A stretch of 64,000 nucleotides of DNA from Acanthopleura granulata (GCA_016165875.1 JABBOT010000004.1:15315672-15379671); one strand, 5' to 3'; shown: positions 1 through 11,357, counted from the first letter of the stretch. Made by a program: numbers and translations. The notes: generated by a model from the sequence alone, not told the origin.

Positions 1-1236
1 TGGACTGTAATTTGCCTGAAGAAGTTTGAAAGTGTACTATATGAAAGTTAACTTCATCGTTTGTTTCATTTTTAGTGGAAAACACTATGAACTGTTGAGT
101 TAGATTGTGTTGATGATCTTAAATATTTAGTGTTCTTAAGACAGTTATCTATTGTCGGTATGAACATTCTACATTAAGCCAGTTCAATCTCTTTTCAGTA
201 GTAATTTTACAGTTACAGCTAAAATTCAAACTTAAAAAAAAAAGAACAAGAGATGTAATGATAGACTTCCATAATCTTATGTATGTTTGACGCGATGCAT
301 GTTTTGATATCAACCCTGTATGTATACGCGCCAGAGCGCCACTACAGAGAGTGCATTGCCGCCAGTTTTATGTAGTGCAAAGTGTTCGTCAGATTGCTTC
401 AAATAAACATCCTTAACACGGATAATGTACATTCTTTAATCATTACAATTCTCAAAACTATGATATGTATTAGCAGCTACTGCAGATGAACAAGGAATCC
501 TAATTTAAATTTAGATCAACACACAGAACTAAACCTGCATGAACATGTTCGTGTTTATGTACCGAATTTTTATAACGGAAGCAATCAGATGATGTAAATC
601 ACATGTTTGCAATTCATTTAATATGAAAATGATATACTGTGATATGTCTTTGTCAAACAGATCTGGCACAGAAGGGGAAGTGAGTGAGAAAGCTGTTCTC
701 CTGCAAGAGATTGTTGACCTTATGAAGGATACAAACGTTGTGAAGGAAGAAGCTGTAGAGAAAAAGCAGATCAAAGAAGCAGAAACTAGGAGAAAGGCGA
801 ATGATATCCGTGAAACTGCTCTTCAAGGCCCTAAACCAAAGGTTAAATACCGTATGTGCAGAAGAAATGATCAAAGGAGATTATTCCAGAAAAAATATAT
901 TAAGCGCCTTTATTTATTCAAGTCATCACTGTCCTCAGTACTACATCAGTCAGTCTTCTGTGCATAAATCTTAAAGTCTTTAAATAAAATGTTGTGGTTT
1001 ATAAATTTCATGTTCATGATTTTTTCCTGTTTAAATACGGTGTAAAATAATTGCAGCATAGTACGGTTTATTTATAATTTTTAATGTGTCCAAATTATAG
1101 TTGACATGCTTTTCATTAGCAAGCAGGCAAATTATTGAACAGAATTTATTTGAATGGAATTTATTTTTATCAATCAAAAATCATAGATGTCCTTAATGTT
1201 TTTGTTTTTTTTTATAGTTTAATTGTACGACTTTCT

Positions 1237-1248
1237 ATTTTTCCAGCT
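1237..1248. repeat. LINE target-site duplication, upstream copy
   Basis: ATTTTTCCAGCT lies directly before the GC-rich 5' end of the LINE. The same 12 bases recur at 6594-6605, directly after its CATT-repeat tail. The duplicated bases include a complete 3' splice site (pyrimidine tract plus CAG). Confidence 0.85.
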
Positions 1249-1400
1249 CCCCCGTGGGGTTCCCGGGAGTGAAAAGAATAGGGCCCCAGTTCTAGGCAAG
1301 CTTGTCGTACGAGGCGACTAACCTAGGCCTCTCCCGTGTGGTTCCGGTGAATAGAATAGTGCCACAGCCTCCCCGGGCTGGTCGTACAAGGGGACTAAAT
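1249..1400 (+). repeat. Tandem monomers in the LINE 5' UTR
   Basis: Two diverged copies of an approximately 75-80 bp GC-rich unit lie head to tail. Each runs from C(C/T)CCCGTG.GGTTCC through GAATAG.G(C)C to TCGTAC(G)AGG.GACTAA (about 1249-1321 and 1329-1399). Such monomers carry the internal promoter in some LINEs; that role here is inferred. Confidence 0.6.
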
Positions 1401-1904
1401 GGGGCAACCTGTTTGCCGTGGGTTGCGACCCGTGATGGGGGAGGACGGGATCCTGGTGGCTGAGGGCGGGTTGATCTTGCGAGATCCTCACGCCCAACAC
1501 TCCACTTCGGCCCTTACTTCTCCAAAGACGGGCGGTCGGATGGCCCGCTCCGATCAATCGGCTGGTCACGCCTTGCCTCTGCGTGGTCCCAAAACTTCTC
1601 TATATAAACACTCTTCAGAGAACAAATGATTTTTCTCAAATTTCGTTCGTGGGATTGCGTTTGAGGCGGTGGCTGTAGGGTCACTCAAGTAGTTCGTGTC
1701 AAATGTGCAACCTCCTTCATAGGGTGGGTGATGGAGGAGCTCGGGTGGGGAATGGGGTGTGCATATTAAGGCCATCTATTTGAGTATACCCCATGTGGAA
1801 TCCTTGGTGTCTTTCCTGCTGGGTATCCCCAGGTTCAGGCACCGCCCTTGTTGGCACTCCGTGGTGGGTGGGGAACACGTGGGGTGAATTCCAAATTATT
1901 TATT

Positions 1905-3264
1905 ATGAATCCCATAAATCTTTCAAAAAATGTCTCCAATATTCGACCGTCTCAGCCAATCTCAGGTATTGATAAAAAGAGAAAGCTGGAGGCTTTATCA
2001 GATCCTCTAGACATTGGACAGGAAAGTTGGACGGCTTTTATTGTTCTCTCAACAAAGAGTGAACAAAAGCCGGCCTCTAAAATACATCCTTTTCTTTTGA
2101 AGAGAGCTTTGGAGGGTGCAGCAGGCACTTTAAAAAAGTTAAAAAGCTGCGATCCGGAGACATTCTTATCGAATGTTTCCGGAAACAACAATCTAAAAAT
2201 TTACTATCGTTGAATAAAATTTCCGATATATCTGTTTTTACATCCCCTCACAATACCCTGAACAGTTGTCAGGGAATAATACGTGACAGGGATGGGGATA
2301 TCTTCGACCCATCTGAAGAAGAAATCTGTACAGAATTAAAACCACAGGGTGTCAGAGTGAAGCGTTTCACAACAAAAAAAGCTGGCAACATCCTCAAACT
2401 AAACACATATCTGATAACCTTTAATACCACCTCTCTACCATCATATATCTACATTGGCCAGTATAGGGTTAATGTCGATTTATACATACCTAACCCGACA
2501 CGATGTTTTACTTGCCAAAAATTTGGTCATGGTAAAGGCCAATGTAAAAATAAACTGGTTTATTTCCGATGCGGCAGTGAAGGTCATGATGGTTTTAACT
2601 GCAGCAGCACAGTTAAGTGCTGCAATTGCGGCCGAGATCACATGGCCTCCTCAAAGGACTGTCCTCTTTTCATCAAAGAAAAACAAATAATCACTTTAAA
2701 AACTAAAAACAAATTTCCTATCAGGAGGCCCGCAAATTGGCCTCACTTTCGAGTACGCCACCGCAGACTTCGTTTGCTAATGTAATCAAGCGAGCTGCAA
2801 CATCTGTTGCAACTCAAACTTCCTTGACTTGGCCCATTGGAAACGACAAACCTAACTCGATCTCCATTGAACCTTTAGCTCAACCTGTCCGGAACTCTTC
2901 TTCAACCCAGACCACCTCAGAACAAGAAATAAAACCAGTAAACAATGCAAAACAAACTGATAAACCTGAACCTCAGCCCTCTAAAAATCATAATGACAAA
3001 AACAAGTCCAAAAGTACACTTCCAAGTAGTAATATTAAAACCAGTAAACCCAGTGGCCCTACAGAACGGCTGTCTAAGGCCACTCGAGATCCTGTCCAAA
3101 CATTTAACAGGTTTGGATCGTTGGAGGACGTTGTCCCTTCAACATTAGATGCGGATGGGACGGATACATCACCCGCACCAGGGAGATCTTCCAGCAGATC
3201 TCCAAGGAAGGGTCGTCCTCGGTTCAAATATAGAGACAAGTCTCCTATACGCCTCCTTCCGTAA
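1905..3264 (+). pseudogene. LINE ORF1 (Gag-like, CCHC zinc knuckles), frameshifted
   Basis: Nucleic-acid-binding chaperone protein of the retrotransposon. Reading starts at ATG 1905. A shift near 2145-2150 moves it to the frame that carries the knuckles, and a second shift near 2715-2720 moves it to the proline/serine/threonine-rich tail that stops at 3264. Three knuckles are visible. CFTCQKFGHGKGQC is intact. In the second the first cysteine is replaced by tyrosine (YFRCGSEGHDGFNC). CCNCGRDHMASSKDC fits the Cx2Cx3Hx6C pattern. The last stop and the ORF2 start overlap as TAATG at 3262-3266. Confidence 0.8.
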
Positions 3265-6200
3265 TGTCTACATACGACAAAATTATACAGTGGAATTGTC
3301 GAGGTCTTAAGGTTAATTTTATTGAAATAACACAGCTGGTCCAATCATTGGACCGTGTAGCTAGGTGGAAGTTCGATAAAGCAGATTGGATGGCATTTGA
3401 GATGTTCTGTGAGGCTGATATCACTCCACAGACTCTCAATGCAGCAGATGACCCAATATTTAAATTTAATCAGCTTATATTACGAGCTGCAGATAGAACT
3501 ATCCCTAAGACCTCGATCAGTCCAAAATCCAAAAGTAAACCCTGGTACGACAATGACTGTCGTAAAGCCATAAAGGACCGTAAAAGGGCTGAACGCAAGT
3601 TCAACCATTGTCCTACTGATAAAAATTTAAACCAGGTTCGTATTCTTGCAGCTAAGGCTCGTCGAGTCCAAGAGACGATCTTGTTGGCGGAACTTCGTTT
3701 CAGGCATTACGTCCAAAACACCTTTGCGTAAGGTCTGGAATATGGTTCAGAAACTTAAGGGTAAAAACAACAAAGCAAAAGTCCAGCACTTGCAAGATGG
3801 AGATAACATACTAACTTCTCCATCCGATATGGCTAATAAATTAGCGGAATCAATTTCTAAAAAATCTTCTTCTGAGAATTATTCTTCAGCATTTCAGCAT
3901 ATCAAAAACCAGAAGGAGAAAATCAAATTGCCCTTTTCTTCTAAAAACTTAGAAGATTATAATCGTCCTTTTAATATCGATGAACTAAAAACTGCACTGA
4001 GAAAGGCACATGATACTGCATGTGGTCCTGATAATGTATATTATAAATTTCTGAACCATTTACCAGCTGAACCACTTGAGACTCTTTTGGACTTATTGGA
4101 CGATATTTGGATAACTGGTAATTTTCCACCCTCATGGAGGGAGGCATGTATTATCCCGGTTCCCAAACCGGGTAAGGATCATACTGATCTAAATAATTAC
4201 CGTCCCATAGCTCTTACCAGTTGCGTCTGTAAGACTATGGAACGGATGATAAATGATAGACTTGTTTGGTTTCTTGAAACCAACAAGTTACTATCTAATA
4301 TCCAATGTAGTTTTCGTCAAGGTAGATCCACAGTGGATCCCCTTGTTCGACTTGAAAGTTTCATTCGCGATGGTTTTATTAATAATGAACATGTGGTGTC
4401 AATATTTTTTGACCTTGAAAAGGCCCACGACACCACATGGAAAGATGGCATTTTAAAAGACCTCGCGGATATGGGCCTTAAAGGTCGATTACCTATATTT
4501 ATATCCAAATTTTTATCCAATCGTCAGTTTAAGGTACGGGTGGGGGTCCACTCTTTCGGACTCTTATGAGCAAGAGATGGGTGTACCCCAGGGCAGTATC
4601 CTTTCACCTACGCTGTTCAGCATAAAAATTAATAGCTTGGCCCAAACATTAACATCTGGAACCGAGGGTTGTTTATATGTAGATGATTTTCTGATATGCT
4701 ACCGGGCGAAAAATATGAATAACATCGAGCGGCAACTGCAGCTTTGTCTCAATAAGATCGAGAAATGGGCAGTTGCCAATGGTTTTAGATTTTCTACGTC
4801 TAAAACCGTCGGTATGCATTTCTGTAATAAACGCAAACTTCATCTAGATCCTGAGCTTAAATTTTGTGGTGAACCAGTGAAGATTGTTGGGGAAAATAAA
4901 TTTTTAAGAGTTATATTCGATAGTAAACTATCTTTTATACCTCATATAAAAACGCTTCAAGCTAAATGTATAAAGGCTCTCGATATAATTAAGGTCGTGT
5001 CTAGCACCGATTGGGGTGCTGAACAATCTGTTTTACTTAGTTTATATCGTTCTCTGGTGAGGTCTAAATTGGACTATGGGTCCGTCATTTATGGTTCCGC
5101 TAGGAAATCATATCTTAAAATGTTGGATCCGGTCCATCACCAAGGTCTGAGGCTCAGCCTTGGTGCCTTTAGAACTTCACCAGTAGAGAGTTTATACGTG
5201 GAAGCCAATGAGCCTTCTTTACATAACCGACGTATTAAACTCAGCCTTCAATATGCAACAAAGCTTAAAGCTCACCCAACAAACCCTGCCTACGACTGTT
5301 TTCAATCCATCATATGTAGACAAATATACTAAATGTCCTAACAAGATCCCTCCGTTTGGTCTTCGTATACGGGACCATGTTGTGGAAGCTAACATCAAGC
5401 TAGAGGAGATAGCTCCGGTATCTTTACTGGAGTCTCCTCCCTGGCTTCTTCCACAACCTAAACTAATATTTGATCTACGTCAACATAATAAAACGAATAC
5501 AAATCCTCTTATAATTCAGCAAGCTTTTGCTGAAATTAAGGCTAATTATCCAAATTATAAATTTATATACACTGATGGGTCGAAAGATGGGGACAGGGTT
5601 GCGGCTGCGGCTGTCTTAGAACAGCGGGTCTCTTCTCTTCGTCTTCCGTCTTCATCGTCTATCTTTTCTGCAGAAGCCAGGGCTATACTCCTGGCCTTAT
5701 CATATGTTTCCTCTGGGCGTGCCCAGAGGGCAATGGTATGTAGTGACTCGCTCTCGTGCCTTTTGGCAATGCAGAATAATAAATTCAAAAACCCGCTTAT
5801 TCTGGAAATTTTAGTCTTACATAGAAAATTGATTAAAAGAGGCAAAGATATTATATTCTGTTGGATACCAAGCCATGTTGGTATCCATGGAAACACAGTC
5901 GTGGACAGGGAGGCAAAGGCTGCCCTAAATAAATCCGTATCAAAAGTTAAAATCCCGTATACTGATTTTAAATCTAACATTCCTAAGTATATTCGTCGCC
6001 TTTGGCAGGTTGAATGGGACGTGCAGGTGTGGAATAAACTGCACGCTATTCACCCCGTCACTGGCCATAACTCTTATACACTGGGTATGTCTCGTAGAGA
6101 CCAAGTGGTTTTAACAAGATGCCGTGTTGGGCATTCTCGTCTAACACACAATTTTATCCTGGATGGGAGCAGTGCTCCCGAGTGTGTTGGATGTGATGCT

Positions 6201-6359
6201 GAATACGGCATCAAACATATCCTGGTTGACTGTGTGGACTTTGCCCATGTGCGGCAAAGATTCTACACAGTAAACTCCATATATGATTTGTTTGACAGCA
6301 TCGCTGGCGACGCTGTCATAAAACATTTGAAGGCCATTGGCCTATATCATAAAATATAA
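3264..6359 (+). pseudogene. LINE ORF2 (deleted endonuclease, reverse transcriptase, RNase H)
   Basis: The reading opens with IIQWNCRGLK, the start of an APE-type endonuclease. About 25 residues later it jumps to ARWKFDKADW, which normally follows the whole endonuclease, so roughly 200 residues are absent. Frameshifts lie near 3710, 4555 and 5300. RT motifs are present: FFDLEKAHDTTW (box A, with H where Y is usual), MGVPQGSILSPTLF (box B) and YVDDFL (box C). The RNase H motifs YTDGSKDG, SAEARAI, CSDSLS and SHVGIHGN..VDREA keep the catalytic acidic residues. A C-terminal CVGC..E....H...DC zinc motif follows. Without the endonuclease and with several shifts it cannot support its own mobility. 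Confidence 0.9.
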
Positions 6360-6593
6360 ATTTTATTTTCATACATACTCGTCATAAGACTTCCTTAATA
6401 TGCTGGTTTTCGAGTTTTAACTGTTTTGGTTTTCTTACCTGATTTTAATCATGTCCGTACGTTTTTGGTTCGTTTTTAATGTTCTCATGTCACTATCGAA
6501 AACCTGAGCTGTCTCGTGGTTCCACCTTGTTCTCGCCACGATATGGCTGAGATATTGCCGATGTGGCGTTAAGCCATAATCATTCATTCATTC

Positions 6594-6605
6594 ATTTTTC
6601 CAGCT
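6594..6605. repeat. LINE target-site duplication, downstream copy
   Basis: This repeats the 12 bases at 1237-1248 without mismatch. It follows the element's CATT-rich 3' tail and supplies the acceptor for exon 2 of the Myb-like gene. Confidence 0.85.
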
Positions 6606-7185
6606 GCCTCTGATGAACAAAAGACAGAAGTCCTGAGCAAACCGGAGAAGGCACGTCTGTCTACAAATGGATTATTGCAGTATTTAGTGGAAAAGAGGGA
6701 TGGAGAGCTAAGGGTGAGACGAGTCAGACTTGGAGTGTAGGCCGGAAGAATTGATTTTAGAGGAAGAAAAGTTGAAGGAGGAGGAGGGGGCTAGAGAGAG
6801 AAGAACATATGACATTTCTAGACATTATTAAACAGCTGAAGAATACTTGGATTAGACCAATTTTATTTAGTACTAATGTGAAAAGTCTGCAATTCTTGGT
6901 TTCAATTTAAAATGTGCTGATATGAGTAACATAAGTAAAGTGTTTGATAGCAGTGGACATAGCATTTCTAACACAGCTGGGTCCTAAATTAAACATGACA
7001 AAGTAGTCGTTCAAGAAACATAAAATCATGCTGAACTGTAGTCAAGGTCTAAACCTTTTTAATGCAATTAAATTGTATTTGCGCCTACAAATTTGTGATT
7101 ACAATATATGCACGCTTGTAATGCATGATGCTACATGTTTTTTCGTTGTCTTCCACAAGTATGAAGTATGACCATAGAAACTTAA

Positions 7186-8060
7186 TTGCTTGCTGAAGAG
7201 GATGAGGAATCCAGTAAAAGTTCTTCTGGAGAGAAACAGTAGAAGGGAAACATTTAGATTCAAGTTAGATTCTGCGTGTGAGCGAGGAAGTTTTAAAATA
7301 TGCAGATTTGGGGAAAATGATTACCAAGTGTACAGTTCTTTGAAAATGCTGGAGAATATTGTCTGTTCAAATGCTACATCCTTACCATCACTGGAGGCTT
7401 TACTGATAGTGTTGCGTCGCTTTGCTTTACTTCTAGACTGAGTGACTTATCACCTGTATTCGGTAGGTCTGAGCTAAGTCTTATTCTTAATGAAAGTGAT
7501 GATATTTTGTACAACGGACATGTGAAATTACTTACTTCCCTTGATCACCCGTGAGTCAGTATGGGAAGTGCGCATTAGTTTAGCAGAGTCATTCATAACA
7601 AGGGGGCGCCATTACAAAACTGTTGGGGTTTTATTGACGGCACTGTGAGACCAATTAACAGGCCAGGTAAATACCAGAAAGTGTGTTACAGTGGACATAA
7701 ATATGTCCATGCACTAAAGTTTCAATCAGTTGTTACACCAAACGATTTGGTAGCTCGTCATGACGGTGTTATCCTCCGACTCAGTTGCTTACCCCAAGAC
7801 GATGAACGCTATGAAGTCGAAGGTCACTCTTTCATGCTGTCTTTATGAAAGACAAAAATACTTTAACAAAGAAATGTCCAAATTGAGAGTCATGTGTGTA
7901 CATGAAAATACTAAATTTGTTCGCCTTCTTTGATTTTAAAAAAAGTCTCAAAAAATGGCTACAGCCTATTGACAAGTGTTGTCTGCATAGTGCCCTCTTC
8001 GCTAACTGTCATACAACGTCATATGGGAACCAAACCAGTTCAATCATATGATGAGTGTGG
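7186..8060 (+). pseudogene. Harbinger-type (HARBI1/DDE_Tnp_4) transposase relic
   Basis: Cut-and-paste transposase, now broken. Pieces in family order are: an N-terminal FRF....NDYQ region with LEALLIVLRRFA near 7260-7430; CWGFIDGTVRPINRPG near 7622-7665, which carries the first catalytic aspartate; VCYSGHKYVHALKFQSV followed by TPNDLVARHDG; FNKEMSKLRV near 7865; and FFDFKKSLKKWLQP then CHTTSYGNQTS near 7925-8056. Several stops and frame changes separate them. The segment with the second catalytic aspartate and the acidic residue expected after FNKEMSKLRV are missing. With the Myb-like gene upstream it forms the usual two-gene layout. Terminal inverted repeats were not located. Confidence 0.75.
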
Positions 8061-8149
8061 AATCGTCTCTGCAATAATTACATGCACATGCTCATCAATG
8101 CGGTACAGAAGAGTAGAGTTAAATTGTACTTTAACGCGATGTTAGGTGA

Positions 8150-9345
8150 TTATCTGCGTACTCGACTTTTGATGATTATCTACTGTAACACAACTTTTGT
8201 TTGGTCACAAATATAATAACACCACGTTTGGTGATGATCTGTGATGTGTGGTAATGATTTACATTTGGTGAAATCTACAATATTTTGTGATAATCTGTAA
8301 TGTTTAGCTATAATTTCCATTATTTTTGTTGATAATCTACTGTTACGTGATGTTTGATGACAGCCCGCTATGCGTGGTTATAGTACTGTATAACCTGACA
8401 TCTGTAAATGATATTTTCATCTATTGTAAAATGATATTCGATGATAATGTAGGTATGTCATGTTTGTAATAATATGTTCTATATTTGGTGATAATCTAAA
8501 TGTGTCAAACGTGCGATATTTGGCTACTGCACTATAATATTTTGTGATAGTCTATACAATGTGTAATGGTCATCTGCATCACATTTGGTTATAAACGTGC
8601 GATATTTGGCTACTGCACTATAATATTTTGTGATGGTCATCTGCATCACATTTGGTTATAAACGTGCGATATTTGGCTACTGCACTATAATATTTTGTGA
8701 TAATCTATACAATGTGTAATGGTCATCTGCATCACATTTGGTTATAAACGTGCGATATTTGGCTACTGCACTATAATATTTTGTGATAATCTATACAATG
8801 TGTAATGGTCATCTGCATCACATTTGGTTATAAACGTGCGATATTTGGCTACTGCACTATAATATTTTGTGATAATCTATACAATGTGTAATGGTCATCT
8901 GCAACACATTTGGTTATAAACGTGCAATATTTGGCTACTGCACCATAATATTTTGTGATAATCTATACAATGTGTAATGGTCATCTGCATCACATTTGGT
9001 TATAAACGTGCGATATTTGGCTACTGCACTATAATATTTTGTGATAATCTATACAATGTGTAATGGTCATCTGCATCACATTTGGTTATAATCTGCTGTC
9101 ATTAGATGTTTTGTGATATTGTATAATGTGATGTGTGGTGATGTTTTCATGAAGTTTGGTAATCGTCTGTTTGATTCTCAGCTTGGTGATTTATCCATAT
9201 GTTTGTTCATGACTCTCACCTTCTTCCTAATGTTTACAGATAGTCCATGCAATACATGCAGATAATTTGCACTGTCGTTGGCGATTAGCCCACTCATGCG
9301 CGGTTTATATGAAACCTTGTGATGTTTTAAATTATGCTCAATACA
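8150..9345. repeat. Degenerate satellite built on a 'ttggtgataatctg' motif
   Basis: Across this stretch variants of (t)ttggtgataatct and tttgtgat recur about every 25-35 bases, for example near 8228, 8268, 8290, 8325, 8484 and 9130. The phrasing is irregular at both ends and becomes regular only in the central 86-bp array. No protein-coding reading frame is supported. Confidence 0.7.
8507..9089. repeat. 86-bp tandem array, seven copies
   Basis: Units start with AAACGTGCGATATTTGGC at 8507, 8593, 8660, 8746, 8832, 8918 and 9004. Spacing is 86 bp except the second unit, which is 67 bp and lacks the 'aatctatacaatgtgtaa' segment. Copies are nearly identical; unit 6 has GCAATA for GCGATA and ACCATAAT for ACTATAAT. 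Confidence 0.95.
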
Positions 9346-10860
9346 CATTGAGTGTTACATTTGATGTTTTGTGTTATTCACTTGCCACTTCAGATTTTGG
9401 AAGTATTTTGGCCATGAACTTGTAACTAAACCTAAAACTCAAAAATTGTAACTAGTAACTTGTACCATATTCTGGCTTCAAGGTCTGATGAAGGCCTCTA
9501 TTTACGGTACTAGCTCAGACTTGTATAATTAGTGAACGCAGAGTTGCCCCTCTTTTCTGTTTATACGAGCTAAATCAATGCAGAAATTTTGTTTGTTTTA
9601 ATCGATTTTTGGTAATGTTGTGTACTGTGTAATTACCTGGAAAGTTAATTATAGATATAATTGCGGATCGTTTGCTTTATTTTACCCCAAGCCTAGTTTT
9701 GATAATAGCCCCGCTCGGGGGTGCGCTTCTTCTGTTACAATGCCGATTTCGCCGCTAGGGATTAGTCATGTAATCCTATTTACAGGTGTTGATTACATTT
9801 CTTCCACCACACCTTGATGTCGCGCTGAATATCCATATCTCAGCCAGGGGTGGGTGAAACAGTCACTTGAATCCATCAAATCCTTCATTATGGAACCAAT
9901 AGCCGCTTTGCAGATTACCAAAAGGAAAACAGGGATGATCAACTAAGCAAATCCGACGAGATGGCTGGAGGAAACGGAAATCCAACGGTACCAGAAGTAG
10001 GAAATCATTTAGCGGTAACATCCTCTGAAGATTTTAATAAACAGAGAAAAGTATTTTGAAGGATGTCACAACTTGTCACTGGAAATAGGTAACGCATCAA
10101 TGATACTGCATCAAACGCCTCCACCCTAAGTTTCTCAAATTTACAATGAGCACGTGTTCGTCTTCTAAGAAAATATGTATGGAGTGTCCAGAACCTCTGG
10201 AACTGCTTTTTAACTGTGTTTAATTCTGCTTAATCCGGGGATAAGGATATGTGTTAACCGTGTTGAATAAGATCGCCACATTGGAGACACGTGCAGTTGC
10301 AATCGAAGAGCATCTGAGATACATGTTTTGATTAAAGACTGCTGACAAACTGACATGGTACACCATTTGGATGCTGATTTAATTAATTCGCCTAATTCGC
10401 CTGAATCGGTCTTAATATTTTGCAACCGATATATTCAGACAAACCAGTATGACAGCCAGGTCCATCTTCTCCATTGACCATGCGCTTAAGGATAAAGAAA
10501 TACGGTTAGTCTTAGCAATAAGGGAACACCTAACGTTCGTATTCCAGTCAATTCGTGCCACTACTTGTTTTGTAACTTTGATAACAGCCCTGTTAAACGG
10601 CATCAATCCATTCAAAGTTTTGCTAATACCTCATGCGATACATGTTCATCACATTCATTCCGAAATGGAGCTACTATTACGGCCGCCTTTTGCGACCTGT
10701 CTGAAAACATTATAAAATCAGTGGGATTGTGGAAATCGAAGGCTGTGCAGCTGCACACAAGAAGAGTTCTGTCCAAGTGTTGTTTCTACAGAATAACTGT
10801 GAACAATACATCTTGTGTTGTTAGTGACTTCCTTAGTACTAGTATGTTTCAGGCCGTAAA
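9346..10860. other. Intergenic stretch, no supported gene
   Basis: AT-rich sequence without a convincing coding frame. Short frames near 10.45-10.97 kb lack family resemblance. A segment near 9.95-10.05 kb (DEMAGGNGNPTVPEVGN in one frame) may be an upstream remnant of the SGNH-like relic that follows; this is a guess. Confidence 0.4.
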
Positions 10861-10864
10861 CGCG

Positions 10865-11205
10865 AGGTCACCATTTATTGTTCATCATACGTTTATTGGG
10901 CGCACCGACGCGCGCAATGTGGCCCAGGTTAACAGTCCTTGTGAAAGGACAACCATGCACAACAGACGTTGAGTATAGGCCGGAGGGGATGATTTGGAGA
11001 GAACTAATAAAGGACTTCACAATTTTGCCCACTCTAGATATTATAATCATCCATCTGAGAGCTAATGATCTGCTGGAGAGAAAATCAACCGGACTTTTTA
11101 TACCATATCTTGAATGATTTGGAGATGGCAGATTGCCATATTATATGGTCTTGCTTGATGCCACAGCAAGTGTGGACGAAAGCGAATGTTCTCGTTGCAG
11201 ATAGG
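10865..11205 (+). pseudogene. SGNH-hydrolase-like domain relic
   Basis: Broken reading across at least two frames. It runs VTIYCSSYVYWAHRRA (about 10870-10917), then RLTVLVKGQP, GMIWRELIKDF and LDIIIIHLRANDLLERKS (about 10926-11092), then ADCHIIWSCLMPQQVW (about 11128-11175). The 'D.IIIHL..NDL' block matches block III of SGNH-type esterase folds, where a glycine-asparagine-aspartate is usual and here reads R-A-N-D. The 'IIWS..(L/M)P' block also fits. Such domains occur in multi-copy ORFs of marine invertebrates; a mobile-element origin is inferred. Confidence 0.4.
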
Positions 11206-11273
11206 GCATAGGGGAGGCAAAAATTAGCATTCAATCGAGAATCGATATTTATAATTCATTTATTAATGCCGAT

Positions 11274-11357
11274 AAATCATTGACCGATATAAATAAATCA
11301 TTTACCGATATCGATAAATCATTTAGCGATACCAATAAATCATTTAGCAATATCTGA
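11274..11357. repeat. 21-bp tandem repeat, four copies
   Basis: Four consecutive 21-mers of the form aaatcattta(c/g)cgatatc(g)at begin at 11274, 11295, 11316 and 11337. Related gatatcgat motifs, including palindromic GATATCGATATC, continue to about 11430. Confidence 0.85.

Larger units (their letters stand above)
1249..6593 (+). mobile_element. I-group non-LTR retrotransposon (LINE), full span but defective
   Basis: The element has a GC-rich 5' UTR, a zinc-knuckle ORF1, and an ORF2 with reverse transcriptase and RNase H. Its 3' UTR ends in ATTCATTCATTCATT-type repeats, and a perfect 12-bp target duplication flanks it. A C-terminal RNase H after the RT points to the I superfamily (I/Nimb-like) rather than RTE, CR1 or L2. 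The element is dead: ORF1 has two frameshifts, ORF2 has about three, and most of the endonuclease is missing. A 5'-truncated antisense relative of its 3' end lies at about 41.91-41.98 kb. Confidence 0.9.
623..6830 (+). pseudogene. Myb/SANT-type accessory gene of a Harbinger transposon, split by a LINE
   Basis: Two coding pieces belong together. Exon 1 (from 623, start uncertain, to 851) encodes a charged helical segment with EEAVEKKQIKEAETRRKA and RETALQG. It ends at a good donor, GTATGT at 852, in phase 1. Exon 2 starts after TTTTTCCAG (at 6604 on the downstream side) and restores the frame. It gives ASDEQKTEVLSKPEKAR and LLQYLVEKRDGELRVRR, then meets a stop at about 6725. A shifted frame continues with EELILEEEKLKEEEGA to about 6830. 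The 'QYL.EKRD.EL' plus EEEKLKEEE tail is typical of the Myb-like DNA-binding protein encoded beside Harbinger transposases, and such a transposase relic follows at 7186. The intron holds a 5.3 kb LINE. The DNA-binding N-terminus was not found, so the piece is partial. Function is inferred from tail and neighbour only. Confidence 0.55.
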
